A DNA stretch of 64,000 bases from an uncultured Actinomycetes bacterium (GTDB lineage: Bacteria > Actinomycetota > Coriobacteriia > Coriobacteriales > Atopobiaceae): assembly GCA_900315165.1 (NCBI GenBank), contig OMXZ01000009.1, forward strand, positions 1 through 64,000, written 5' to 3'. Under the pieces are notes generated by a model that was not told the origin of the DNA, ran no database searches, and was given only the letters and a program-made list of their open reading frames with translations. Below are positions 42,099-51,642 of the stretch, in pieces (the first letter of the stretch is position 1; each line of letters begins with the position of its first letter). The translations under genes and the position numbers were made by a program.

Positions 42099-43415
42099 TC
42101 AGATGATAGGATTGCTGAGGTCTTCCGCCTGATACGGTGCGAGAGTCGCAGCCATACGGGGGGAAGCCTTGACGGTCGCAAGGAGCCCTTGTTGCTCGTA
42201 ACGCTCGCTGACCACCTGGCAGCGCTCGTGAACCATGCTCATAAGCAGCCCTTTGCCATAGGGAATCAACACCGTCATGGTCGTGTCGCCGCTCGCCGCC
42301 TCCCTGGCAATGCGGTAGAGCAGGCCGGCAAGCCCTTTGCCCTCTAAGGCCGAGATCGTCTCGGCCTCCGGATGCAGGCGGGTAAGGTCGCTCAAGGACT
42401 CTCGGTCGAGCAGGTCGCACTTGTTGTAGACCGTGACCTGGGGAATCTTGTCGGCGTCGATCTGCACCAGCACCTGGCCCACCGCTTCGATCTCACGGTC
42501 GGCCTTTGGGTCGCTTGCGTCCACCACGCAGAGGATCAGATCTGCCGCAGTGACCTCCGCCAGGGTCGACTTGAATGATTCCACGAGCGTCGTCGGGAGC
42601 TTCTGAATGAAGCCGACCGTGTCCGTGAGGGTGATTTTTCTCCCCTCCTCCAATGTAAGGGAGCGCGTCGTCGGATCGAGCGTCGCAAAGAGCTCGTCTT
42701 TCGCATAAACATCCGAGTTCGTGAGGTTGTTGAGCAGCGTGGACTTGCCGGCGTTGGTATAGCCGACCAGCGCAACTCGATAGACACCGGAATCCCAACG
42801 TGCCTTGGACTGCACGCCGCGACGTGTGTCGAGCTCTTTGAGCTGTCGGCGCAGGGTCGAGATGCGGTTTCTGATGAGTCGTCGGTCCACCTCGAGCTGG
42901 CTTTCACCCATACCGAAGCGGCTGCCAATACCACCGCGGGTGGAGTTGCCCGCGAGATGGCTCCACATGCCGCGAAGGCGTGGGTAAAGGTACTGAAGCT
43001 GCGCCAGCTGCACCTGCAAGCGGCCCTCGCGGGTCTTTGCATGCCGGCCGAATATGTCCAATATGAGCGCCGTACGGTCGATCACCTTGGTGGGCTCCCC
43101 GATGATGCGCTCGAGGTTGGCCTGCTGCGAGGGCGACAGCTCGTCATCGAAAATCACGATGTCCGCATCGAGGTTCCGTACAAGGGAAACGATCTCCTGC
43201 GCCTTGCCGCTGCCGATAAAAGTACGGGGGACCGGCGCATCGAGCTTCTGCGTGACCCGCATCACGACCTCGGCACCATCCGTCTGGGCAAGCCGCTCGA
43301 GCTCGTCGAGGGACTCCTCAATCGGCCACCCGTTGCGGCCGAAATCGACGCCGACCAAAATGGCGCGTTCCGCCACGGGGGCGGTGGAACGATACTCAAA
43401 GCGTCCCATCGGCAT
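42099..43415 (-). CDS. hflX: Ribosome-associated GTPase HflX
   Basis: Splits stalled 70S ribosomes under stress. N-terminal HflX domain with GSGKAQEI, FDDELSPSQQANLE and RTALILDIFGRHAKT; the glycine-rich GNSTRGGIGSRFGMGESQLEVDRR linker region; then the G domain with GYTNAGKST, DTVGF and NKCD. 438 residues. ATG 43415 (or 43409) overlaps the 3' end of miaA by 20 bases, forming a miaB-miaA-hflX unit as in many bacteria (miaA-hfq-hflX in E. coli). Confidence 0.95.
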   Translation of the reverse strand: MPMGRFEYRSTAPVAERAILVGVDFGRNGWPIEESLDELERLAQTDGAEVVMRVTQKLDAPVPRTFIGSGKAQEIVSLVRNLDADIVIFDDELSPSQQANLERIIGEPTKVIDRTALILDIFGRHAKTREGRLQVQLAQLQYLYPRLRGMWSHLAGNSTRGGIGSRFGMGESQLEVDRRLIRNRISTLRRQLKELDTRRGVQSKARWDSGVYRVALVGYTNAGKSTLLNNLTNSDVYAKDELFATLDPTTRSLTLEEGRKITLTDTVGFIQKLPTTLVESFKSTLAEVTAADLILCVVDASDPKADREIEAVGQVLVQIDADKIPQVTVYNKCDLLDRESLSDLTRLHPEAETISALEGKGLAGLLYRIAREAASGDTTMTVLIPYGKGLLMSMVHERCQVVSERYEQQGLLATVKASPRMAATLAPYQAEDLSNPII

Positions 43416-44340
43416 GCTCCTTCAGGTCTTCTAAAACAAGGCGCGTCGCTTCCTCATCCGTCACGCTGTCGCAATCAATCCATCGCACACGGCTGTCATG
43501 TCGAAACCAGGAAATCTGCCGTTTCGCATAGTTGCGGGACCTGCGCTTTATCGTCTCCCGCGCCTCCTCGGCCGTACAGTCGCCGTTCAGATAGGCAACA
43601 ACCTCCTTGTAGCCGATCGCCTGGCTGGCCGTAAGCGAAGATGCGAGACCGCGCTCACAAAGCCCCTTGATCTCGTCGACGAGCCCATCATCAAACATTT
43701 CATCAACGCGGTCGTCGATCCGTCCATATAATTCAGCGCGATCGCGTTCGATACCCCAAATACGGCAATCGTAGTGCGGCGCCCTTTTGTGCAGACCCTC
43801 ATGCTCACGTGCATAGGACTTCCCCTCGTCGGCAAGCTCCAGCGCCCGCACGACGCGCCGGACGTTGTTGGGGTGGATGAGCGCCGCGCTCTCTGGGTCA
43901 CGGTCGAGAAGGACCTCGTAGAGCGCTTGGCTGCCTCTTTCGCGAGCAAACTCCTCATAGCGCCGCCGCGACTCTCCACCCGTCTCCCCCGTCGGGAAAT
44001 TCATTTCGTCCACCAGGGCATTAAGATAGAGACCCGTTCCACCGCACAGGACGGGGGTTTTGCCCTCTATCAATATTCGGTCGATCACCGCGCGACCGTC
44101 ATGCTGGAAGATGCTGACGGAGTAGGGCTCCCCCACTTCGGCCACGTCGACCATCAGAAGCGGACATGCGCGTCGCGCCGGTGGCGTCTTTGCCGTACCG
44201 ATATCCATGCCGCGATAGACCTGCATCGCATCAACCGAGACGACAGGACTACCGAGCTGGCAGGCGATGCGTTCCGCCAGGGCGCTTTTGCCCGAGGCGG
44301 TCGGGCCGACGATGGCGATAAGGGGACCGGGCAGACTCAC
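43396..44340 (-). CDS. miaA: tRNA dimethylallyltransferase MiaA
   Basis: Adds a dimethylallyl group to A37 of tRNAs reading UNN codons. P-loop GPTASGKSAL, DAMQVYRGMDIGTAK, LCGGTGLYLNAL and the RRSRNYAKRQISWFRHD tRNA-binding region are typical. 314 residues. Overlaps miaB by four bases. It uses DMAPP, the product of the isoprenoid path that includes ispH at the other end of the window. Confidence 0.96.
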   Translation of the reverse strand: MSLPGPLIAIVGPTASGKSALAERIACQLGSPVVSVDAMQVYRGMDIGTAKTPPARRACPLLMVDVAEVGEPYSVSIFQHDGRAVIDRILIEGKTPVLCGGTGLYLNALVDEMNFPTGETGGESRRRYEEFARERGSQALYEVLLDRDPESAALIHPNNVRRVVRALELADEGKSYAREHEGLHKRAPHYDCRIWGIERDRAELYGRIDDRVDEMFDDGLVDEIKGLCERGLASSLTASQAIGYKEVVAYLNGDCTAEEARETIKRRSRNYAKRQISWFRHDSRVRWIDCDSVTDEEATRLVLEDLKEHADGTL

Positions 44341-45701
44341 CGCGGCTCACCTGAAAGGGCGCCGCGCAGGTACCAGGTCTTGGCGGTATCCACCTTGATG
44401 TCGCACATCTTGCCGAAGTATTCCGATGCGACATGTCCCGCGGGCATCGGGAAGAGGACGGTCTGGTTGCGCTCGCTGTGGCCCACGAGCATGTCCGGGT
44501 CCTTCTTTGAGGTGCCCTCGACAAGCGACGTCACTGTCTGACCGGCAAAGGGGGCATTGGCCTCATGCGCCAGATCCTCGACGAGCTTTGCGAGGCGGTC
44601 GAATCGGTCCTGGATGACCTCGCGCGGCGTGTCGTCCACAATGCGGGCCGCGGGCGTACCCGGGCGCCTGGAATAGATGAAGGTAAAGGCGGATGCGTAG
44701 TGAACCTCATCGACGAGCGAGAGGGTCTCCCGAAAGTCCTCTTCGGTCTCCCCCGGGAAGCCGACGATGATGTCCGTCGAGAGCGCGATATCGGGCATGG
44801 CGGCCTTGATGCGGCCCGCGAGGTCGATATACTCCTCACGCGTGTAGCTACGGTTCATCTCCTTGAGGATACGGCTCGAACCGGATTGCACGGCAAGGTG
44901 GAGCTGGGGCATGACGTTGGGCGTCTCGGCCATCGCGGCAATCGTCTCGTCCGTAAGGTCCTTGGGATTCGATGAGGTGAACCTGATGCGCTCCACACCC
45001 GTCGCGCCCACGGCCCGGAGCAGCTCGGCAAAGCGCGGGCTGCCATAGTTGTCGCGCCCGTAGGAGTTTACGTTCTGTCCGAGCAGGCAGATCTCGCGCA
45101 CGCCATCGGCCACAAGCTTCTCACACTCGGCCACGACGCGGTCGAAGTCGCGGCTGCGCTCGCGCCCACGGACATAGGGCACGATGCAGTAGGTGCAGAA
45201 ATTATTGCATCCGCTCATGATTGGGACCCATGCGTGGAACTGCTGTGCGCGATGGCTGGGCAGATCGGTCGAAAAACCGCGTCCTTGCTCTATGGTATCG
45301 ACCTCAAGGTCACCTTTACCCTTGGAAAGTCGAGCCTCGATAAGGGCGGGGAGCTGAGCCAGTGCACTCGTGCCGAAAACGACATCGACTCCCGGCACAT
45401 GCTCACGCAGCTGCTCGCCGTCGCGCTGGGCTATGCACCCCCCGATACAGACAACGCGGCGCCCGGATGGCGGCTCGGGCAGGCTGACCATGGCAGACGC
45501 CTGCCCATACAGGCGCGTGTCGGCGTTTTCGCGGACACAGCACGTCATGAAGACGACAATATCGGCCTCCTCGGCCTCTTCGACGGCAATGCAGCCGCAG
45601 GAATCGAGAAGACCCGCCACGCGCTCGGAGTCGTGGAGGTTCATCTGGCAGCCGAATGTCTTGACGACGTAGGTACGTCCGACGAGCCCCACCCCCGTCA
45701 T
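44337..45701 (-). CDS. miaB: tRNA-2-methylthio-N6-dimethylallyladenosine synthase MiaB
   Basis: Radical-SAM methylthiotransferase acting after MiaA on A37. N-terminal cluster domain (VKTFGCQMN, then cysteines in FMTCCVRE and CIGGC), radical-SAM motif CNNFCTYCIVPYVRG, C-terminal TRAM domain (TVTSLVEG...). 454 residues. It overlaps spoVS upstream and miaA downstream by four bases each. Confidence 0.96.
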   Translation of the reverse strand: MTGVGLVGRTYVVKTFGCQMNLHDSERVAGLLDSCGCIAVEEAEEADIVVFMTCCVRENADTRLYGQASAMVSLPEPPSGRRVVCIGGCIAQRDGEQLREHVPGVDVVFGTSALAQLPALIEARLSKGKGDLEVDTIEQGRGFSTDLPSHRAQQFHAWVPIMSGCNNFCTYCIVPYVRGRERSRDFDRVVAECEKLVADGVREICLLGQNVNSYGRDNYGSPRFAELLRAVGATGVERIRFTSSNPKDLTDETIAAMAETPNVMPQLHLAVQSGSSRILKEMNRSYTREEYIDLAGRIKAAMPDIALSTDIIVGFPGETEEDFRETLSLVDEVHYASAFTFIYSRRPGTPAARIVDDTPREVIQDRFDRLAKLVEDLAHEANAPFAGQTVTSLVEGTSKKDPDMLVGHSERNQTVLFPMPAGHVASEYFGKMCDIKVDTAKTWYLRGALSGEPR

Positions 45702-46024
45702 ACACTCACCTGACGGACGTCCACCTGCTCGGTGACGGGCACGCTACTCGACGACACGCTGATCTTCTGGACGTTTATACGAATCCGGAGGGCAGTACGC
45801 GACTCGCCGCCGATATTTATGTCGGCGAACGTCGGCGAACAGCTGATGTCGACCCCGGTCGGAATCAGGAAGCCGCGTGCGATGGCAACGGCCTTGATGG
45901 CCTGGTTGACCGCACCAGCGCCGACCGCCTGCATGGTGCAGGGTACAGCGTCCTTGACCATGCCGGCGATGGCGCCGGCGACAGAGGACGGTTGAGATTT
46001 GCTCGATACCTTGAGAAAGTCCAT
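45698..46024 (-). CDS. spoVS: SpoVS-family protein
   Basis: 108 residues: the first about 86 match SpoVS almost end to end (LKVSSKSQPSSVAGAIAGM, QAVGAGAVNQAIKAVAIARGF, SGV-like PTGVDISCSP), an Alba-like small fold; a 20-residue Ser/Val tail is extra. In Bacillus SpoVS affects sporulation and division, but this gene set gives no sign of sporulation. The rny-(gene)-spoVS neighbourhood parallels Firmicutes, where rny, ymdB and spoVS cluster. Confidence 0.93.
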   Translation of the reverse strand: MDFLKVSSKSQPSSVAGAIAGMVKDAVPCTMQAVGAGAVNQAIKAVAIARGFLIPTGVDISCSPTFADINIGGESRTALRIRINVQKISVSSSSVPVTEQVDVRQVSV

Positions 46025-46135
46025 AAGTGCTCCCGATGCTATAAGGGGCTGCGTTTTGTGCGTGTATAGGTCATGCCGTTTGTGATGTTATGAGCGATTC
46101 ACCATAATAGCGCAGTTTTTGCCTGCGCAAAGGGG

Positions 46136-47233
46136 TCAGTCCTCCTGGGTCAGCGGAAACGTGACTGTGATTTTGCCCGCACGAGCCGTGACCTTCGGAC
46201 TCCCGGCGAGCTCGAGGTAATACCGGTGCGCAAGCCAAGTGAAGTCGCGCTCCATCATACGAGAGAATTCATCAGCGTCGTCTTTCGAGAGCTTGAGGCC
46301 CCGCCGATCAGCTACAAGGTCAACGGCCCGCGACCCTGTACCCGCCTGTCCTTTATGTGCAAGGCGGGCATACACGCCGCGCACCGGCTTTATCTGCCCC
46401 GCGAGAATGCGATGGGCCGTGCGCTCCGACAGTTCGAGACCCATAGCCGCCGCAACCTCCATGAGCTCGCGCGCGTCTGCGGCCGCATTCAAGCGCTGGA
46501 GGAGCGGGAGCTGGCCCAAGTCGTCTAGGAAGAGCAGGTCTGTTCCGCTCATATCCGCCTTAGCGCGGGCGCGCGCAGTTGCCACAACCTCGGCGGGCGA
46601 CCCGAGGTACACCTCGCAGACCCCATGGTCTTCCAGGGCGAATTCCGCACATGCTCGAATGATGTTGTGCGGCCCCCGAATGACGGATGTCTCCCCGTCG
46701 TCATTGACGCCGATTGTGGGCCAGGTCGACTGGTCGGCTCGCTCCGCAAGTTTTCCCGCATCCGATACGACCTGGATGGAGGCCCCCTTGCCGGGACCGG
46801 ACTCCACGACGCGGGCGCTCTCGGTGTTCATGCGAACGGAGTAGAGGGCCATGCCGCGGCCGTGCACGCCCCACCGGTCCATCTTCATGCTCTCGAGTTT
46901 CGAGGTGACTCGCGCGTCGAATATACGCTCCTGCATATCGGCAGGGATGCCGACGCCATCGTCTACCATGGTGGTAGTGCGCAGGCTGCCCTCGCGCGAG
47001 GTGGCAACGTAGATGTGGTGTGCGCCCGCATCGCGCGCGTTACGGAGCATCTCGACGACCGCATCCTCGATGCAGCGGATGTCATGCGCAGCCTGGCGCC
47101 GCTCCGCCTCGTCCACGCGGAGACGGACGAAGCCCTCGCCAAGGTTCTCCTCGACGCGCAACTCCCCACCTGCGACTTCGGCGACGAAGTCGACCAGATT
47201 GCCTCCTTCGCCGCCGATGACGTTACCTGCCAT
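46136..47233 (-). CDS. Uncharacterised GHKL ATPase
   Basis: 365 residues. The Bergerat ATP-binding fold is clear: N box EDAVVEMLRNARDAGA (56-71), G1 DDGVGIP (91-97) and G2 GVHGRGMALYS (122-132), closest in style to MutL/Hsp90-type ATPases with no kinase or HAMP parts. The C-terminal half (about 215-365) is unlike known partners and includes a possible helix-turn-helix (LELSERTAHRILAGQIKPVRGVY). It sits 11 bases after rny and before spoVS, an operon position held by ymdB in Firmicutes. Function unknown. Confidence 0.8.
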   Translation of the reverse strand: MAGNVIGGEGGNLVDFVAEVAGGELRVEENLGEGFVRLRVDEAERRQAAHDIRCIEDAVVEMLRNARDAGAHHIYVATSREGSLRTTTMVDDGVGIPADMQERIFDARVTSKLESMKMDRWGVHGRGMALYSVRMNTESARVVESGPGKGASIQVVSDAGKLAERADQSTWPTIGVNDDGETSVIRGPHNIIRACAEFALEDHGVCEVYLGSPAEVVATARARAKADMSGTDLLFLDDLGQLPLLQRLNAAADARELMEVAAAMGLELSERTAHRILAGQIKPVRGVYARLAHKGQAGTGSRAVDLVADRRGLKLSKDDADEFSRMMERDFTWLAHRYYLELAGSPKVTARAGKITVTFPLTQED

Positions 47234-47244
47234 GTTGAAACCGC

Positions 47245-48804
47245 TTATTTAGCGACGCCGACTGCGCGCGACTCGCGAATGACGACGACGCGGACCTGGC
47301 CCGGATATTCCATCTCGTCCTCGATCTGCTGAGCGATGTCATGCGCAAGGACCGTGGACTCCGCATCCGAGATCTGCTCGGGCTTGACCATGACGTGCAG
47401 CTCGCGACCCGCCTGCATGGCGTAGGTGCGCTCGACGCCATCGTGTGCGTTGGCAATCTCTTCGAGTCGCTCGAGGCGCTTGATGTAATTCTCGGCAGAC
47501 TCTCGGCGTGCGCCGGGGCGGGCGGCCGAGATGGCATCCGCGGCCTGGACCAGCACGTCAAGCACGGTCTGGGGCTCGACGTCGGCGTGATGAGCCTCAA
47601 CGGCGTGCACGATATCGGCCTTCTCGCCGTAGCGGCGGCAGAGATCGGCGCCGATGACGGCATGCGGACCCTCGACCTCATGGTCAATTGCCTTGCCGAG
47701 GTCGTGGAGAAGACCGGCGCGCTTGGCGGCCGCGGGATCCATACCGAGCTCCTCGGCCATAAGGCCGCAGAGCGCGGACACCTGAATGGAGTGCTCGAGT
47801 ACGTTCTGGCCGAAGGACGTGCGGTACTTAAGCGCGCCGAGCGTCTTGATGAGCTCGGGATGGAGGTCATGGATGCCAGCATCGAACGCCGCGGTCTCGC
47901 CGGCCTCCTGCACGCGCTCGTTCACGAGCTTCTCTGCCTTTTTGTACATCTCCTCGATGCGGGCGGGGTGAATGCGGCCATCGGCGATGAGGTTCTCGAG
48001 GGCGACGCGGGCAGTCTCTCGCCGGACCGGATTGAAGCTCGAAAGGACAACCGTCTCGGGCGTGTCGTCGATGACGAGGGAGACACCGGAAATCTGCTCG
48101 AAGGCGCGGATATTGCGCCCCTCGCGGCCGATGATGCGACCTTTGAGGTCGTCAGACGGGATATGGACAGAGGTGACGGTGATCTCGCCTGCCTGGTCGG
48201 CGGCGCAGCGCTGGATGGCAGTCGACACGATCTCGCGTGCTGTCTTGTCTGCCTGCGCACGGACACGCTGTTCTGAATCGCGCAAGATCTGTGCTTCCTC
48301 GCGGACGGTGTCCTGCCTCACGCGATCGAGCAGCTCCTGCTTGGCGTCCTCGCGGGTCAGCGATGCGACGCGCTCAAGCTCGGAGGTCTGCTTCTGATAG
48401 AGGGCGTCGATCTCGCGCTTGCGGCTGTCGAGCTGGCCCTGCAGGCTGGAGAGCTGGTGCTCCTTGCGGTCAAGGGTATCCGAGCGTTTGTCGAGAGACT
48501 CCTCGCGCTGCAATACGCGCTGCTCCATGGCCGAAATCTCGCTCTTGCGCTTCTTTTCCTCGGCATCCGACTTCTGTCGGAGCTGGAGAATCTCCTCACG
48601 GGTCTCCACCAAGGCGGTCTTCTTGGCCGTCTCGGCATCGCGCTGGGCGTCAGCCGCGATGCGCTCTGCCTCCTTCTGGGCGTCGGCGAGCCTCTGGTCG
48701 GCCTCCTTTACCTTGGAGGACGAGGAACTGGAAACGGCGAAATAGGCAATGCCCGCTCCGACCACTAGGCAGACGATGCCCACGACAATCACGATTGGGT
48801 TCAT
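47245..48804 (-). CDS. rny: Ribonuclease Y
   Basis: Membrane-anchored endoribonuclease that starts mRNA decay. N-terminal membrane helix (residues 4-24), long coiled coil (30-190), KH domain with [15 protein letters not shown], and HD domain with the catalytic pair in [10 protein letters not shown], ending in [14 protein letters not shown]. 519 residues. TGAGGAG precedes ATG 48804. A hairpin CCTTAGG/CCTAAGG (48851-48857 with 48867-48873) lies in its leader and may be an RNA-processing site. Confidence 0.96.
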   Translation of the reverse strand: MNPIVIVVGIVCLVVGAGIAYFAVSSSSSSKVKEADQRLADAQKEAERIAADAQRDAETAKKTALVETREEILQLRQKSDAEEKKRKSEISAMEQRVLQREESLDKRSDTLDRKEHQLSSLQGQLDSRKREIDALYQKQTSELERVASLTREDAKQELLDRVRQDTVREEAQILRDSEQRVRAQADKTAREIVSTAIQRCAADQAGEITVTSVHIPSDDLKGRIIGREGRNIRAFEQISGVSLVIDDTPETVVLSSFNPVRRETARVALENLIADGRIHPARIEEMYKKAEKLVNERVQEAGETAAFDAGIHDLHPELIKTLGALKYRTSFGQNVLEHSIQVSALCGLMAEELGMDPAAAKRAGLLHDLGKAIDHEVEGPHAVIGADLCRRYGEKADIVHAVEAHHADVEPQTVLDVLVQAADAISAARPGARRESAENYIKRLERLEEIANAHDGVERTYAMQAGRELHVMVKPEQISDAESTVLAHDIAQQIEDEMEYPGQVRVVVIRESRAVGVAK

Positions 48805-49010
48805 GGCTTCTCCTCAGGTGTGCTACGTTTTGTCGGTAAAGTTCTGGAGACCTTAGGCAAAGAACACCTAAGGAACCCGCCACCTGGGGTTTGACTTGCC
48901 TTTATGCAAAGATCACAGCCAACGGAAAACGAACTATAATCTGCCGCACAAGCTGCAGCAAGAGTAAAACTCAGATGACTCTTAAACTTTAAAGCCAGCC
49001 AAACGTCCTG

Positions 49011-49685
49011 TCAATCTCGGCCGTCCCCCTCGGCCTCCCTCAGCACGCGAGCGGCTGCATCTTTGGCGTCACCCATGCCGAACCCCCGGGCCACCAGGAA
49101 ACGGACGATCTTTGCATAGTCGTTCTTTCCACTGAGACGGCGGCGGGAGGCGAGCTGATAGGCCCGCTCCCGCTCGTCGTCCATGTCGAAATACTCATAG
49201 GGCCATCCCGGGACGTCGGATGCCTCGATGCCCTTCTGGGAGAGCTCTCGTTCGATCCTGCGGCTCCCCCATCCGGCAGACACCTTTGTACGGATATAGA
49301 CATCGGCAAAACGCATGTCGTCGATGACATGGCCCCGCTTCGCCTTATCCACGACCTCGTCGACTACCTTCGACGAATACCCGTCCTCCCGTAGTTTTCG
49401 CCGTATCTCACCCTCGGCGTAATCCCTCCTGTTAACAAGACCTTCGACGCGCGAGACGGCGCAGGATCTCGACACGTCACCGATCAGCCAGAGCGCCTCC
49501 GCGCGCGACCCGGTTTCTATCTCCTCCGCAGCGAGTTTTTTTGCCATCGCCGATGCGACGGCGGCCGGTACCACAATACGCTCCTCATCAGGTGTGTCCG
49601 GTAAAAGGACAATCTCACCCCTTGGACGCATTTGGCCCAGCTTCGATCGCTTCTTAGCAGTGACAGCCTCGAGATAAAACGGCAT
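49011..49685 (-). CDS. recX: Regulatory protein RecX
   Basis: 224 residues. Restrains RecA filament growth. The three-helix RecX repeats are visible in the C-terminal part: LVNRRDYAEGEIRRKLREDGYS, AGWGSRRIERELSQKGI and KIVRFLVARGFG. The first 60 residues are less conserved. It lies nine bases downstream of recA, the usual pairing, so it is induced with recA. Confidence 0.92.
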   Translation of the reverse strand: MPFYLEAVTAKKRSKLGQMRPRGEIVLLPDTPDEERIVVPAAVASAMAKKLAAEEIETGSRAEALWLIGDVSRSCAVSRVEGLVNRRDYAEGEIRRKLREDGYSSKVVDEVVDKAKRGHVIDDMRFADVYIRTKVSAGWGSRRIERELSQKGIEASDVPGWPYEYFDMDDERERAYQLASRRRLSGKNDYAKIVRFLVARGFGMGDAKDAAARVLREAEGDGRD

Positions 49686-49694
49686 GGAAGTCTA

Positions 49695-50801
49695 TCAAGA
49701 CACGATGTCGGTGTCGACCGGGACAGACTGGGGTTCCGCGGGAAGGCCGACGGTCTCCTCCTCAGGAAGTAGCCCGCAGGCGACGCGGACCTGATGCTCG
49801 ATCTCGTCGCGGAGGTCGGGGTTCGTCGCAAGGAACTTCTTCGCCGCCTCATGGCCCTGGCCAAGGCGCTCCTCGCCGTAGGTATACCAAGAACCCGACT
49901 TCTTGACGATGTCGTAGTCGACCGCCATGTCCAGCACAGAACCCTCCTTGGAGATGCCAGTGCCATACATGATGTCAAACTCCGCCTGTCGGAACGGAGG
50001 CGCCACCTTGTTCTTGACGACCTTCACGCGGACACGGTTACCGATGACCTCGTTGTTCTCCTTGATGGTGTCGATACGGCGGATGTCCATGCGGACCGAC
50101 GAGAAGAACTTGAGGGCGCGCCCGCCCGGCGTGGTCTCGGGATTGCCGAACATGACGCCGATTTTTTCGCGCAACTGGTTGATGAATATGCAGGTCGTAT
50201 TCGACTTGGAAAGCGAACCGGCGAGCTTGCGCAGGGCCTGGCTCATGAGACGTGCCTGTAGGCCAACGGTCGTGTCCCCTATCTCGCCCTCGATCTCGGC
50301 GCGCGGAACAAGCGCTGCGACGGAGTCGATGACAACGACGTCGATAGCACCGGAACGGACCAGCATGTCGCATATCTCGAGTCCCTGCTCCCCCGTATCC
50401 GGCTGCGAGATGAGAACCTCGTCGATATCGACGCCGATGCGCGCGGCATAGTTCGGGTCGAGCGCGTGCTCCGCGTCGATAAAGGCGACAACGCCCCCCA
50501 TCGCCTGCGCCTCGGCGAGAATTTGAAGCGAAAGGGTCGTCTTGCCCGAAGACTCGGGGCCATAGATCTCGACGATACGGCCGCGAGGGACACCGCCGAT
50601 ACCGAGCGCCGCGTCGAGTGCAAGCGAACCCGTCGGGATGGCCTCAACCTCAAGTTGAGGTCCTCCGTCGCCGTAGCGCATAATCGAACCCTGGCCGAAC
50701 CTCTTTTCGATCTCCTTCGTTGTATTGGTGAGGATCTGGTCACGCTCCTCGCCGTACGACTTCGCATGCACCTCGCGGACCGGACCTTTGCTCTTTGCCA
50801 T
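49695..50801 (-). CDS. recA: Recombinase RecA
   Basis: Strand-exchange protein and LexA co-protease. Walker [10 protein letters not shown], Walker [16 protein letters not shown], loop L2 [17 protein letters not shown], and the C-terminal acidic tail. 368 residues. AGGGAG precedes ATG 50801. A candidate LexA box lies 42 bases upstream. Confidence 0.98.
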   Translation of the reverse strand: MAKSKGPVREVHAKSYGEERDQILTNTTKEIEKRFGQGSIMRYGDGGPQLEVEAIPTGSLALDAALGIGGVPRGRIVEIYGPESSGKTTLSLQILAEAQAMGGVVAFIDAEHALDPNYAARIGVDIDEVLISQPDTGEQGLEICDMLVRSGAIDVVVIDSVAALVPRAEIEGEIGDTTVGLQARLMSQALRKLAGSLSKSNTTCIFINQLREKIGVMFGNPETTPGGRALKFFSSVRMDIRRIDTIKENNEVIGNRVRVKVVKNKVAPPFRQAEFDIMYGTGISKEGSVLDMAVDYDIVKKSGSWYTYGEERLGQGHEAAKKFLATNPDLRDEIEHQVRVACGLLPEEETVGLPAEPQSVPVDTDIVS

Positions 50802-51116
50802 GTCGATTCTCCCTCTTGTTCATTGACGCGTACGAGTGTACGCGTACAGCCGTTCGCGGTCAATACCTGTTTTCACTTTATCCTCAAGAGGCCGGCGCCG
50901 CCGTCGCGAATCTGCCAGCAGCCTGCCGGCAAGATTGCCACTTTCAGCTGCACAAAGCGGATATCCGCGCCTTTGTCGAAAACCATAGGAGCGATCCCGC
51001 GGTCCCGACATGAGCCCATCCATGAACAACACACAACATGTTCGGTCTCGTAGCGAAATGATGAAATTGCTATCTGTATGACACACCTGTTTGCCATCGG
51101 CAGGCGCCACCGGGAA
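50802..51116. other. recA upstream region
   Basis: 315 bases between the cinA-type gene and recA. Besides the LexA box, it holds a palindrome CGCGTAC/GTACGCG around GAGT (50827-50844) and, on the minus strand, TTGAGG (50886-50891) with a poor -10 (TATTGA). No ORF is supported here. Confidence 0.5.
50843..50856 (-). promoter_or_regulatory. Candidate LexA box of recA
   Basis: On the minus strand it reads CGAACGGCTGTACG, matching CGAAC-N4-GTTCG at all but one fixed position. The core GAAC-N2-CTGT equals that of the boxes next to lexA. It lies 42 bases before the recA start codon, a normal operator position. Confidence 0.65.
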
Positions 51117-51641
51117 TCATCCCTGAATCGCTTCGGCAAGCAGATCCAATGCGGTCGCAACGGCCTTACTACGCACTTCCGCACGTGTACCGGTAAAGGT
51201 GTGCAGCTCGCTTTCCGTTCCGTTGTCCGAGGAACGACCGAACCAGACCGTCCCGACAGGTTTGCCCGGCTCCTCTCCCCCGGGCCCGGCTATACCCGTC
51301 ACGGACACCGCGAGATCGCAGCCGAGCACCCTTCGGGCCCCGCGTGCCATCTGCTCCGCGCACTCAGGCGACACGGCACCGATGCCGGGTGCATCGAGGA
51401 CATCCTGAGACACACCGAGAACCTCATGCTTGACAGGAATGGCATAGCTCACGACTCCGCCCCGTACCACAGCAGACGACCCGGGGACCTCGGTCAGCTC
51501 GCCGGCAATGAGCCCGCCCGTACAGGATTCAGCCGTGCCGACGGTAACGCCCCGACGCGACGCCAACTCGAGCACGCGCGCGGCCGAACGGTAGAGTTCC
51601 CCGCGTGTCGGCACAGCCCGGTCCGCACCTGTCAACGCCAT
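51117..51641 (-). CDS. CinA C-terminal-domain protein (PncC-type nicotinamide-nucleotide amidase)
   Basis: 174 residues forming only the deamidase half of CinA: VGTAESCTGGLIAGELT at the catalytic Ser/Lys region, SAVVRGGVVSYA, VSPECAEQMARGAR and VSVTGIAGPGG. It recycles nicotinamide mononucleotide to nicotinate mononucleotide. Located between pgsA and recA as cinA is in many Gram-positive genomes. Starts one base after the pgsA stop. Confidence 0.92.
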   Translation of the reverse strand: MALTGADRAVPTRGELYRSAARVLELASRRGVTVGTAESCTGGLIAGELTEVPGSSAVVRGGVVSYAIPVKHEVLGVSQDVLDAPGIGAVSPECAEQMARGARRVLGCDLAVSVTGIAGPGGEEPGKPVGTVWFGRSSDNGTESELHTFTGTRAEVRSKAVATALDLLAEAIQG

Positions 51642-51642
51642 G

